Shown here in pieces: positions 45,202 to 55,751 of a DNA stretch of 64,000 nucleotides. Under the pieces are notes generated by a model. The model was not told the origin of the DNA. It worked only from the letters and a program-made list of their open reading frames with translations, and searched no databases. The position numbers and the translations under genes were made by a program. Every line of letters starts with the position of its first letter. The stretch's first letter is position 1. The stretch spans positions 13,933,501-13,997,500 of the forward strand of contig CM076146.1 in the NCBI GenBank assembly GCA_038025085.1, written 5' to 3'. This DNA is from Tetragonia tetragonoides. Taxonomy: Eukaryota > Streptophyta > Magnoliopsida > Caryophyllales > Aizoaceae.

Positions 45202-45470
45202 GTCCACCTCTAATTGTCTAGCAAGTCTTATCCTTTTTGCTTAGTAGTATAATTCAAATAACGGGTTTGCATGCCCAAGTAGATGCAGTTGAGAATTGCC
45301 CTTTTATTTATTTATTACTTTTCTCGCACTTTTGTTTTTTATCATTAGAGCATGAAACGGAGGTTAGCCATATTAATGAAAGACTTGCTTATTTTTGCAT
45401 TAATCTAATGGATTAAAACTCCCTTCAGAGATTTATTTTATTAAAGTGGTCGGGCCCAAGTTATATGGGT

Positions 45471-45507
45471 TACTACATATCCATGCGGAACCAGGCCAAT
45501 GTAGTTC
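45471..45507 (-). other. Conserved non-coding block (A2 copy)
   Basis: Minus strand begins GAACTACATTGGCCTGGTTC. It lies between integrase and the 3' end of the antisense DUF7745 gene, the position also seen in B5. A poly-T run (45525-45534) is adjacent. Confidence 0.75.
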
Positions 45508-45618
45508 GTAAAACCAAATCTCGTTTTTTTTTTTCCGCTCGTGGGCCCTAGGTGGACGATTTTGACCGATTTTGACTTGGATTCGGTGCCTTAGTGGGCT
45601 CTCTCAAAGATTTAACAT

Positions 45619-46640
45619 TTATGCATAGAATCGCTTAAGTTGGTCCATATTTGTGAGTTGAGTGAACTCGTTGCCGTCTAAATCCATTAACTTTACCGCT
45701 CCACCGGATAATATCGTCTTGATAATGTATGGTCCGGCCCAATTAGGCTTGAAATTTCCCCGAGGATCGGCTACAATTGGTCTTACCTCTTTTAGGATTA
45801 AGTCTCCTTCTTTTAGTCCTCTAGCCTTGAATCGTTGATCAAAATGCCTTGCCATCCTTGCTTGGTATACATGACCATAATGTTGGGCATTTAGTCGTCT
45901 TTCGTCTAGCAAGATCAATTGGTCATACTGGGCCTGGACCCAATCCACTTCGGGTAATTCACTTTCCAAAGCTATCTTTAAAGAGAGGATTTCTACCTTG
46001 AGTAGGAGTACCGCCTCCATTTTCGTATACTAAAGAATAAGGTGTTGCTCCTGTTGAGGATCGAATAGTGCGTGGTTCTATATCCCTATAAGGCGAATTG
46101 TAGCTTGTCGGGCCAATCTTCGTAGCTTTCCGTCATCTTAGCTATCATTTGCTTCACGTTCTTGTTTGCGGATTCTACGGCTCCATTCGTTTGTAGCCTA
46201 TAGGGTGAAGACTATCGATGTTGAATTTTAAACTTAGTGAAAAGTTCGGCAACATCCTTTTTGAATTGGGACCCGTGAGCACTTATGATTTCGTGCGGTA
46301 CTCCATATCTGGTAATGACGTTGTCATGTATGAACTTTGCCACGTGTTTCGACGCTATTCTTGCGTATGAGCGAGTTTCAACCCATTTGGTGAAATAATC
46401 TATTGCGACTAGTATGTATTCATGGCCTCCTTTTCCTGTAGGGGTGATTTTCCCAATGATGTCAATACCCCATGCAGAGAACGGCCATGGTGAAGTGAAT
46501 GTATGCAGAGGAGTAGGAGGTCTATGTTGTAAATAGGCGTGGAATTGGTAGCGTGTGCACTTCCTTACGTATTCGATGCAGTCCTTTTCCATCGTAGTCC
46601 AATAGTATCCTTGCCTAAGTATTTACTTGACCAAGGCGAG
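45619..46640 (-). pseudogene. Integrase of A2
   Basis: The N-terminal zinc region has HNGVCGPH intact but CTRCQ changed to CTRYQ. A TAA precedes ILRQGYYW (about 46622). The catalytic core has WGIDIIG but ISAHGSQF, where the second catalytic Asp is Ala, followed by GAVESANK beyond a stop near 46212. The C-terminal domain (45619-46020) is open and contains DQRFKARGLKEGDLILKE and NWAGPYII, typical of Tat integrases. The enzyme cannot be active as written. Confidence 0.9.
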
Positions 46641-47655
46641 TCCATTCATATGGGGACCACATACACCATTATGTGTATCACTCATGACTTTGATGACCTC
46701 ACGTTCCTTTAAGCATAGAAGACTTAGCCCTTGTGGTGTCTTTTTATAAAGTTTTCCTTGCACATGTATGTATTGCACGGCTAGTCTTCTTAAAGCTCTT
46801 TGTGCCCTAGGTGTTGATTGTGGAGGGTAATCATCTTTGGCGAGTAGATTGAGGATGTCGGTAAACCATTCCTCTTCTTCTTCTTCCTCATTGGCGCGTA
46901 CTTCAAGTGCATTACAAAAGGTAGGTTCAGTGCGCCTTTGAATGTGAATGGGCATGGAGATTACATCATCTGGAATATTTATCATGGAAGCCATTTTCGC
47001 TAAGGCGTCTGCGAACTGGTTGTCATCTCTAGGAAGGTATGTGAAATGGACATAAGTGAAATATTTGGCTATCTTTTCAAGATATTCCTGGTAAGGTGCC
47101 AGGGATTCGCTTTTCACTTTCCACTTTTTGGAGACTTGGTTTATGATGAGAGTTGAATCTCCATATAACTTTAGATCCTTAATTTGTAGTTCTATTGCCG
47201 CTTCTAAACCAATGATGCATGCTTCATATTCGGCGCCGTTGTTGGTTAACTCATGGTCTAATTTGACGGCTATGGGAGTATGTGCGCCTTCTGAGATGAC
47301 TAATAATACTCCTACGCCATAACCTTTTTGGTTTGATGCTCCGTCAAAGTATAACTGCCAAGTGGTTTCTTCGACACCCATTATTCCTTCGTCGGGAAAG
47401 TCATGTGTAGCATCTTCGCTAATAACTGGGTTTTCAACGAGATGTTCAGAAATGGCATGTCCTTTGATCGCCTTTTGGTGTTCAAAAGTTAGATCGAATT
47501 CTAAAAGTATGATAGTCCATCTTGCTATTCTCCCACTAAGAATGGGCTTTTCAAATAAGTACTTTTAGTGGATTCATCATTGACTTTATATGGATAGAAT
47601 GCTGTAGCATGTAGTGTCGCAGTTTCTTTGTTGCAGTGGCCAATGCGAGACACGT
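46641..47655 (-). pseudogene. Archaeal-type RNase H and linker of A2
   Basis: An open frame to 47381 includes YFDGASNQKGYG, NNGAEYEACIIGL, YGDSTLIINQ and NQFADALAKMAS, so the four acidic residues of RNase H are present, then an EEEEEEW acidic linker to integrase. Upstream (47390-47655) the connection from the first RNase H is out of frame. A small deletion at about 47656 sits in the SKKF...STLE region. Confidence 0.85.
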
Positions 47656-48780
47656 TTAGTGTGGAGTAGCGTGTTTCGTACTCTCAGAACTTCTTGCTAA
47701 GGGGTAGTATATTGCCTTTTTATCATTCTCCACCTTTTGGGCCAACATAGCACCCATGGCGGTTTCTGTTACTGTTAGGTATAGCATAAGTGGTTTTTCC
47801 GGAATTGGCGGAACCAATACGGGTGGATTAGCTAAGTATTCCTTAATTTTGTCGAAGGCTTGCTGGCATTGATCATCCCAGGTAGATCTAGTGTCCTTTT
47901 TGAGCTTTTTGAAGATGGGCTCGCATGTAATAGTCAATTTCGATGTGAATCGACTTATATATTGGAGTCGTCCTAGGAATCCTCTTATCTCCTTTTCATT
48001 TTTGGGAGATGGCATGTCTCTTAGAGCTTTGATTTTGGTGGGATCAATTTCAATGCCTCTTGTGCTTATGAGGAATCCTAAAAGCTTGCCAGAAGTTACT
48101 CCAAATGCGCACTTTTGAGGATTCAATCTCATATTGTAGTTCCGAAGCCTGCCAAAGAATTTCTTTAGAGAGGGTATATGTCCTTCTCTCTCCTTGGATT
48201 TGATGATCATATTGTCTACGTACACCTCGGCTTCCTTGTGCATCATTTTGGTATGTTGCTCCCGCTTTCTTCAACCCGAAAGGCATGACGGTATAGTAAT
48301 ATGTCCCCCATTGGGTTACGAAGGTGGTTTTCTCCATATCTTCTTCGGCCATTTGTATTTGGTTATACCCTGCATAGCCATCCATGTATGATAAGAGGGC
48401 ATGTCCTTCGGTATTCTCCACCAGTACGTCTATATGTGGCAAGGAAAAGTCGTCCTTTGGACTTGCCTTGTTTAGATCTCTGAAATCCACGCACATCCTT
48501 ACTTTGCCATCCTTTTTTGGAACGAGCACTATGTTAGCAACCCATTCTAGATATTGAGCAATCCTAATAAAACCTGCTGCGAGCTGTTTCTGCACCTCTT
48601 CTTTGATTTTCAATATCCACTCAGGTTTCATTCTCCGAAGTTTTTGCTTTACCGGTTTTGAATCAGGATTGAGCGGTATTGTATGCTGTGCTGTCTCACG
48701 ACTTATTCCCGGCATGTCTTTGTAGGAACAAGCGAAAATGTCTATGTATTCTTTTAAGATATTTATAAAGCTTTCTCGCT
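47656..48780 (-). pseudogene. Reverse transcriptase and first RNase H of A2
   Basis: The frame from 48715 gives QKLRRMKPEW, VRMCVDFRDLN, YMDGYAGYNQI and VMPFGLKKAGATYQ. A 26-base deletion relative to A1 then shifts the frame (about 48248). The next frame has VYVDNMIIKSK, where the second catalytic Asp of YVDD is Asn, followed by thumb and MLYLTVTETAMGAML of RNase H. A1 lost the same motif by different changes. Confidence 0.92.
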
Positions 48781-49949
48781 CTTAGGGAGTTAACGATAAG
48801 CCAATGCGCACTTGGCGCGGCTCTTGATCGTTTGCAAGATTGATTAATTCTGTTTCTTCCACAATTGAAGTCTTTTGTTCATGCTCTAATAGTGCTTTAG
48901 TTACTTCTTTGGGAAATTCTTGTTCATCTTTTGAATTATTAGCTAATAAGTAATCCAAGAAGTAAGCAGAATCAGTAATTATTTCATTGATAGAGGAAAC
49001 TGGAACATCATCTGAGCCATTACTATTGGCTTTAACATCGTTAGACTTGCAAACAAAATTAGACATAGATTTGGGCGGACCACCCGACTCTACTATATTA
49101 GACTCGTCTTCAGAATCAGACTCAGTCTGGTCGGAGTCAGTGTCGGTGTCAGGCTTGGATTCTTCGGAGATCGTGATCTTGATTTTCTTTCCGTTGGCCT
49201 GTCCAGCTTATGGTGCGTTTCTGCCTTATGAGCTGACCCTCGTTTGGAGTGATCAACTTAGTTGGGTCAAAGTTCGCATCTTGAATTGCGCTATTGACAT
49301 TGTGGAGCTCCTCATCTTCTGGATGGCGATGCTCTTGTCCAAATAATAGACCCAAAGCGTTGTTGAGCGTGTCCTCTACCCAATCAAAGTTTAGCCTCCT
49401 TCTTACAGGCAAAGGAGTTTCTTCTAGCGCGTAGCAGTCTTGGAATCTTCGAATCCGGGAACTTGGATTCCATAAACAGGGAGAACATAGGGCTCGGGAA
49501 AGCTATAATACAGGAATGGATCTCCAGATTGGACGAACTGCCCGTTTAGTGTGTGCGGGTAGGGTGCCATGGGGATGTCATAGACTTTATTTTCCTTAAC
49601 GACCCTTCTTTTCGCCTTTTATTTAGCGATGTATTCCCGTAATTCCTGTTTGGTAGGGTTATAGCCCAACCCAAAAAGATTATTTTCGGCTTTGGATGAC
49701 CAAACTGGAAGTGGTTTGGAGACATCTTTGCCTAGAGATGTGTCGGGAAGTGTCCTTGATTTCTTAGAATGGCATTAATTCCTAGGTGGGAATATGGTGC
49801 GAAAGGAGCTACATCTTGCTCAAGTACGGCGATACCTTCAGTCATAAAGCCATACAATTCTTCGTCCTGCACAGTGTGCTCGACTTTAAGAATCGGCGTG
49901 TCTTCAAATTAGCGATCATAGAATTAGCCCTAACCTCTAGAACTACCCC
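48781..49949 (-). pseudogene. Protease-RT spacer of A2
   Basis: It is homologous to 14277-15545 of A1. It keeps the acidic TESDSEDESNIVESGG segment, EEVTKALLEHEQKTS-like stretch and RRRLNFDWVEDT, with frameshifts at about 49195, 49440 and 49900 and a stop after GLSLTP (48783). Confidence 0.7.
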
Positions 49950-50515
49950 TCCGACCATCATTTTGACCTTTGATGCAATGTTGAAGCTATTGCGTTTAAT
50001 CCATGGAGCCATGGGCGTCCTAGGAGTAAATTGAATGAAGCTGGGATGTCGATGACATGGAATTCTACCATTTTCTCAAATGGTCCAGTGTTAAGGTTAA
50101 CCGAAAATATGCCTAAGACGTTTCGTTTAGAATTGTCGTAGGCCCTCAACCCTTGTGCGGCATGCGCGAGGTTATTGACGTTTATGCCCAAGCATTGGGC
50201 GGTCCTTAGGGGACAAACGTTGACAGCGGACCCATTGTCTATTAAAGTCATTGGAACCTGTTTCTTCTCACATATGGAAGTTAGGTAGAGTGCCTTGTTG
50301 TGATGAATTCCTTCGCGTGGAAGGTCTTCATTAGTGAATGCAATTGCTTGCAGAGAATTTCCTTTTGTGAGGAGATTGACTAAGTCATCCGGAGTAGCTT
50401 CGGGGGAGACCATAGTTTGATTAAGTGCTTTTAGTAAAGCTTTCCTATGTACTTGGGAAGTAGTCAAAAGTTGTCATATAGAAATATCGGCCTTAGTTTT
50501 TTGAAGCTGTTTAAG
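49950..50515 (-). pseudogene. Aspartic protease of A2
   Basis: LIDNGSAVNVCPL keeps the catalytic Asp and LLLGRPWLHG follows, so the domain itself is intact. A TGA (Trp in A1) precedes it at about 50485 in KADISIWQL, and the frame is lost at its C-terminal end. Confidence 0.88.
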
Positions 50516-52143
50516 CAGTATAGTGCCATCATCCTCGTTTGGAGGGTTTTGGTCCTTGTTCTGGACTAGTGGAGAGTCTCTCACTTGTGGCATAACTGAA
50601 ACTGTGTTTTGTAGTGGGTCCTTATTTTGGAGATGGGGTGGTATATAGTGCCTTCCCGACCTTGTGAGGTGTTCAACTTAAGGAGATTTATCATCAGAGG
50701 AGTCGTACCATGCTTTAGAATTCTGGAGGGTAGAATCTTCCTTGTCTCTATCGCTTTCCCAAAGTCCAGCTACCTCTAGGTTGAGGGAGTCAAGCTTAAA
50801 TGGTGGGATAGAATGTCCAATTTTCACAATCAAGCGAGAGGGGTCCTTTTCTTCCTCTTCATTTGTAATGACGAAACCGCACCTAGAGGATTGGTGTTGT
50901 TGTTTGGAGTGGGCACATTCTTTGGCTTGGGAATAGTCCCATTGTCAAAGAGATCCTGAATTTTATTCTTAAGTGTCCAACACTTCTGGGTATCATGTCC
51001 TTTTCCTCTATGGAATTTGCAATAAAGATTAGGATTCCATGATGGGCTCCTCTTTTCGATGTCAGGATCCGAAGTGGGACCCACGACATTGAGATAGTCA
51101 TTCTTGACAAGCTTTTCTAAAGATTTAGCATAGGTCATGCCCAATGGGTTGTGTTGCCTTTGCGGTTTGTTGTAGACAGCATTGACTTCATTAACCTTGT
51201 TGGAAGAGTTTCCCGAATTGGGGTTCTTCTTGTAGTTCGAGTTATAAGTGCCTTTGTTGAAGAAATCCTTGCTTTTCTCCCTTTTAAGTGCTTGATCGTC
51301 CTCTATGAGCAATCCCACACTATTGATTTGTGTGTATGAAGTAATTGCTTGATATTTGAGAGGATTCAAGTAAGGAGGTTGTAAGTTCTTGATAAGTTTC
51401 CGAATTTGCTCTTCCTCGGATGGACGGTCGAGAATTTCGGCCACTTTAGTTCTCCATTTCTTAACAAAGTCAGTGAAGCTTTCATTTTCACCTTGCTTTA
51501 TCGCTTACAACTCTCTCATGGTAGTTGGTTGGATGACATTGTCGGCATACCTAGTGAGGAATAAGCTAGCCACTTTGTTCCATTCCTGAATCTGATTGGG
51601 CTCAAGCTTGAAGAACCATGCCCTAACAGTGGGGTCACAGGTTTGTGAGAAAAGGTGAATATAGAGGTTAGGGTCCACTCCTCTTAGGCCCATTGCGGTA
51701 GTGAAAGCCCTTATGTGATCTTTTGGATCGTCGGTCCCTTTGAAGGTGGGGACTTCAAGCATAGAGACCTTTTGTGGGAGCTTCTCCTTGATGTGAGATG
51801 AATATCCTTCAGCATTGATCATGTAGTCACTTATGATCTTGTTTTGAGTTAGAGCCAACTCAAGGTTCTTAATTTTAGCACTTAGCTCTTCTACCTTGTC
51901 ATCTCGAGGTGGAGGATCATCTTGGTTGAAAGGGTCAGTTTTCTTAACCTTGCTTTCTATCCATGTCACACGGTTTCCCATGGTTTTCAACATTGTCATC
52001 ATTTCAGCCAACATCTCATCAGTAGTCTTAGATGGTATGTCATCTTCGGCCATTTTGATCAACTTAGAACAGGATGGTTGATACGGAGGGGGAGTAACAA
52101 ATACCGCGTCAGACCTAGCTTTGCTCTGAGGGGGAGATTCCAA
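50516..52143 (-). pseudogene. gag of A2
   Basis: It starts MESPPQSKARSD, with a coiled-coil-like region (residues 40-100), capsid core (KLPQKVSML, DHIRAFTTAMGLRG, FLTRYADNV), then QPPYLNPLKYQAI and the knuckle-like CKFHRGKGHDTQKC. A TAA replaces the Glu codon of RELEAIKQ (51505-51507), where A1 has GAA. A one-base deletion near 50876 breaks the C-terminal part. Confidence 0.9.
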
Positions 52144-52390
52144 TACGAGCTTCCTAACTAGACGTTGATTACTATGATCGCATTCTTAACTTTTCGGACT
52201 GACTGTTTTCTTCCCAATCCTGGACAGCGAATAAGACTTAGAAAATGAAAGACTAACAAGTTCCACAAAAGAAAATTTTCAAAACAAAGATGGGAAATTT
52301 CTACCCAGAATATTCTATCAACATAGTTACCTTTGGGGACTAAGTAATGGGTTTAGGTCAAAAAAATCTCGACACGGGAAAAGAAAGATG

Positions 52391-52666
52391 AAAGATATTA
52401 TACTCTTGACTAAAAGGAGAGGGGAGAGATATTATCTCGACTCAATATGGGATGAAGCAAAAGATATTATACTCTTGACTAAAAGGAGAGGGGAGAGATA
52501 TTATCTCGACTCAATATGGGATGAAGCAAAAGATATTATACTCTTGACTAAAAGGAGAGGGGAGAGATATTATCTCGACTCAATATGGGATAAAGAAAAA
52601 GATATTATACTCTTGACTAAAAGGAGAGAGGAGAGATATTATCGAGATCTTTTGACCTAGACTCAC
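52391..52666. repeat. Four near-identical 69-bp tandem repeats in the A2 leader
   Basis: Units start at 52391, 52460, 52529 and 52598 (AAAGATATTATACTC...). The first three are essentially identical. The length is a multiple of three, so the plus strand stays open with a repeated KDIILLTKRRGERYY peptide, but there is no reason to think it is translated. Confidence 0.95.
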
Positions 52667-53365
52667 TACCTAAATAAAAGGAAAGAATAAAGCATCCAAA
52701 TCTTTCCTAAGGTAACGAGCATCATATAGAACATTCAGGGATATTGTTTCCTAAAAATAAAGATTCTAGACTCAATCTTAAGACAAAATCTAGACTCAAA
52801 AAAGGAAAAGATCCTAATTGGGGTCTAATCTAATTTTCTATGACGACCAGAAAGACTACGTAAAGATTACGTTCACGTATGGGCAAACAGCACAACAACG
52901 CAAATGACATGATTATGAAGATCTAGCATGGACATGGGACTGAGTTTCAACCTAAAATATTGGTTCTAGTTCATGCAATGGGGTAGGCTTAAGGGTTTTG
53001 ATCAAAAGGTACTCATGATCAAGAATGTATTACAATCCGCGGGATGCGCGACAATGTGAGTCATTCTAGTTATCCTACTCGTCGAATGGACGAATGCGTA
53101 GGAAGGTACATGACGTGGGGGGATCCATGTTTCTTGGCAAAGAAGAATCGACTGGATTCTCACAAAGGCACTTCACCACACTCCATTGGCTAAGAAACTA
53201 GTTTGAACTTGTAAAAACAAGCTCGGAAGTCGCGCAAGTGCATGCACATGAATGCAAATTAATAGATGAATGACAAGTCACAAAATAATAAGAACACTCA
53301 AGGTAGTGAACCAAGCAAAAATAATGATGATGAATCGATTTTCAAGTTACACTCTCTTAATCATG
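52667..53365 (-). other. Rest of the A2 5' leader
   Basis: Non-coding sequence between the repeats and the primer site. It contains no recognisable gene. Confidence 0.6.
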
Positions 53366-53383
53366 TCCCCAATAAAGTCGCCA
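53366..53383 (-). other. Primer-binding site of A2, Tat/Ogre type
   Basis: Minus strand TGGCGACTTTATTGGGGA, one base from the LTR, matching the B1 site in form and spacing. Confidence 0.78.
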
Positions 53384-54273
53384 CTGTAGGCTGCCGTATT
53401 TTTCTCCCCTCTTTTCACGTGTCTTCCTTCGACCCTTTCTGGGTTCGGGTTTCCGGACAGCCTGGGAGAGCGCGGTGGTGTTCCAGTTTCGTGAGTCTTT
53501 GAGTGTGAATGCACGTAAAGATTTATGCACCAAGGACATAATTAAGATTGTCGGAAGTCGCCACCAAATTTCAAGGTAATTTGGAAACCTTGGAGTCAAG
53601 TCGATAGTCTAGAAAGACGTCAACTCAACTCTTGTGCACCCCAATCCTTATTGGGGAAATAGACTTCATAAATGAGTTCGGGAGCGTAGGTACGAGCTAG
53701 GAAGGTGTTAGGCATCCAACTCGCCCGTTGACAACAACGACCTTTACTAATCGATTCAATATAATTATTAATGCTACGGTTCCAAACAAGGTTCAATTTG
53801 ACCAAATTCCTAGTTTTAACTAATGGGTTGAACAAACATTATTATTGTGACCACTTTTAATAATTTATCAAGTTACATGCTTTTATTGCTAGAAAACGAT
53901 AAATATGCTAAACCCTGCAAGTTAGAGGACAACCACATAATTTATCTACCAATCCACTAACAAAGCATGATTCAATATAAAAAAGAGCAATAAATAACAA
54001 AATTAAAACATTCATTCATCCATTAATTAGGCTTAATACAAGCCCTTTTGCTCAAAACGCGCCATGCATGTACATATCACATAAACCAAAACCGTTAGTA
54101 ATAACAAGCAATATAAAAAACTATTGAAAACCCTCAGGTTGGATTACCTGGATGCTCACAATGAACTTATTGGGTTATATTGCTTGAATTCATGCTCTTG
54201 ATGAAGTGTAAAGGCTTATTTTGTGGTGCTAGGCTAACCCTAAAGAAGGAGTAGAATCAGAATTTATGGTTTA

Positions 54274-54277
<4 letters not shown>

Positions 54278-54313
<36 letters not shown>
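54278..54313. repeat. (GA)n microsatellite in A2 5' LTR
   Basis: 18 GA units, half the length of the partner tract in the 3' LTR. Confidence 0.95.
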
Positions 54314-54316
<3 letters not shown>

Positions 54317-54381
54317 TTCAGCCTAGGAGTCTCTAATTTCAGAGAGAATCTTCAACCTCTTCAACTGAACCCTAAGGTTTG

Positions 54382-54600
54382 TTTATATAGAAGAGGGGGA
54401 GCTGCCAGGGTTTGGCACGGAAATCGAATGGGCTCGAATTTGCCGTCCGCGAGAGCAAGTCCAGGCGACCATACAGCTAGGCCAAGCGGCCAAGCTGGCA
54501 GGAGAAGCGGTCAAACCGCTTGGCAAGCGGCACAGCCGCTTGTCCTAGCAGCCACCGCTTGAGCTCAAGCGTGGCCGCTTGGACTTGGAGCGGCATGCCT
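54382..54600 (-). promoter_or_regulatory. A2 LTR promoter: TATA plus GC palindrome cluster (5' LTR copy)
   Basis: TATATAAA at 54382-54389 (minus). The cluster at 54474-54600 includes AAGCGGTCAAACCGCTTGG, AAGCGGCACAGCCGCTTG and CGCTTGAGCTCAAGCG. These palindromes are better preserved here than in the 3' LTR. Confidence 0.68.
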
Positions 54601-54942
54601 GTATAGGCGCCTAACGTGTTTTGCACGCGGGGGAGGCTTTTCCGAGGGGGTCCACGCGGGATTGACTTAATTCCCTTGTTTGACCAAGGGTTGACTCATG
54701 GGTTTGGGTTCCCTTTCGGGCCCTTAGGTTCAAAGAGGCCTATCTCTCAGTTTTGGACTCCAATTGAATTGAGTCCAAATGGTTTGGATCACCTGTACAA
54801 AAGGCTTCCACTGGTTAATTCAAATGAACTACGCTAATCATCAAAGCAATCATTCTCGCAACCCAAGTTCGAACAAAATCCAATCCTTTCATCATCGGGT
54901 TTTTATGGGGACTTATTATAGACACAATTTTTACTGTCTACA

Positions 54943-55160
54943 GTATGCAAGTTCCATTGTATTATCTAGATATTCAATTATTGTGCCAGCATATTCAACA
55001 CTTGTTATTGACTTGGAATTGCATGTATTGTAGAAAACTAGATGATGATACCCTTGATGAGTAACCAATTATTAAAGATCACACCAAATTCTATTGTCGA
55101 TCCATCGGAAAGATTCAGTTGAATTATCTGCCAAAATTGATACTACTCCTTTTAACACAT
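54943..55160 (+). pseudogene. Paralogue 2 of the possible DUF6598 gene, 3' part
   Basis: After the A2 insertion the sequence again aligns with paralogue 1 (34749-34940). The shared phrases are GATGATAC, AAAGATTC and CTGCCAAA-TGATACTACT, in the same order. It shows that A2 split an existing duplicated locus. The short frames are not open. Confidence 0.6.
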
Positions 55161-55751
55161 TTAATTGTATAATCTATTCGTTTTAACACAATTAATTGTA
55201 TTTTGATGGTTTGTTTTGGTGGTAAAAGTTTGTCATATGTTTGTTATTTCAAAGTAATTCAATAAACTAATGTCTGGAAAATAAATTGAATAGTTTTTCC
55301 TTTTATTACCTCTCACAATGCTAGAATATAAATGGGAAATAACAGGTTACTAGAAGGTTTATTGGAAAAGAAAAACAAACCAGAATCTGAAAATTCTGCC
55401 CAGCTGTAGAGTTTGATAAAATCCCACTTGACAATTATCTATCTCTTGACTTAGAAAATCTATTGTTTTTAGCGTTGCAATACTACACTGTAAAATTGAG
55501 TCAATCGGCACTTTATCCTCTATTAACGGGAGAAATTATTGTGGCAAACGCTCTCTACCTCCTAAAACTACAGATATGAAATATGTCTTGTTGGGTTGCG
55601 TTGGGTCGTGCTAGTTTCAAAATACACAAATTTATTATGAAATTGAAAATAATTAAATTCCGAGAAAACTTAGTGCAATCGTGTCAAATTTGGGTCATTC
55701 CTGTTTGTGTGGTGTTCGTGTTTCTCTAAATAATTTCGGGTTATAAAGCTA
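55161..55751. other. Intergenic AT-rich sequence
   Basis: A TTTTAACACATTTAATTGTAT-like phrase is tandemly repeated near 55150-55205. Nothing else is recognised. Confidence 0.5.

Larger units (their letters stand above)
36392..54942 (-). mobile_element. Complete 18.55-kb Tat/Ogre-like retrotransposon A2 with two antisense genes
   Basis: Two LTRs (36392-38047 and 53385-54942) are flanked by the identical pentamer GTATG at 36387-36391 and 54943-54947. On the minus strand from the right come LTR, primer site, leader with 69-bp repeats, gag, protease, spacer, RT/RNase H, aRNH, integrase, conserved block, antisense DUF7745, antisense PMD, tandem repeats, polypurine tract and LTR. The LTRs differ by about six bases in the first 200. 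All coding regions carry stops, frameshifts or active-site changes. Confidence 0.95.
53385..54942 (-). repeat. 5' LTR of A2 (1558 bp)
   Basis: Minus-strand start TGTAGACAGTAAAAATTG and end GGCAGCCTACA. It carries the conserved block (53689-53727), (GA)18 at 54278-54313, TATATAAA at 54382-54389 and the GC palindrome cluster at 54474-54600. Confidence 0.95.

Noticed and set aside
52388..52660. 90-aa repeat protein with KDIILLTKRRGERYY units
   Set aside because: It is antisense to A2 within its untranslated leader and exists only because the repeat unit is 69 bp.
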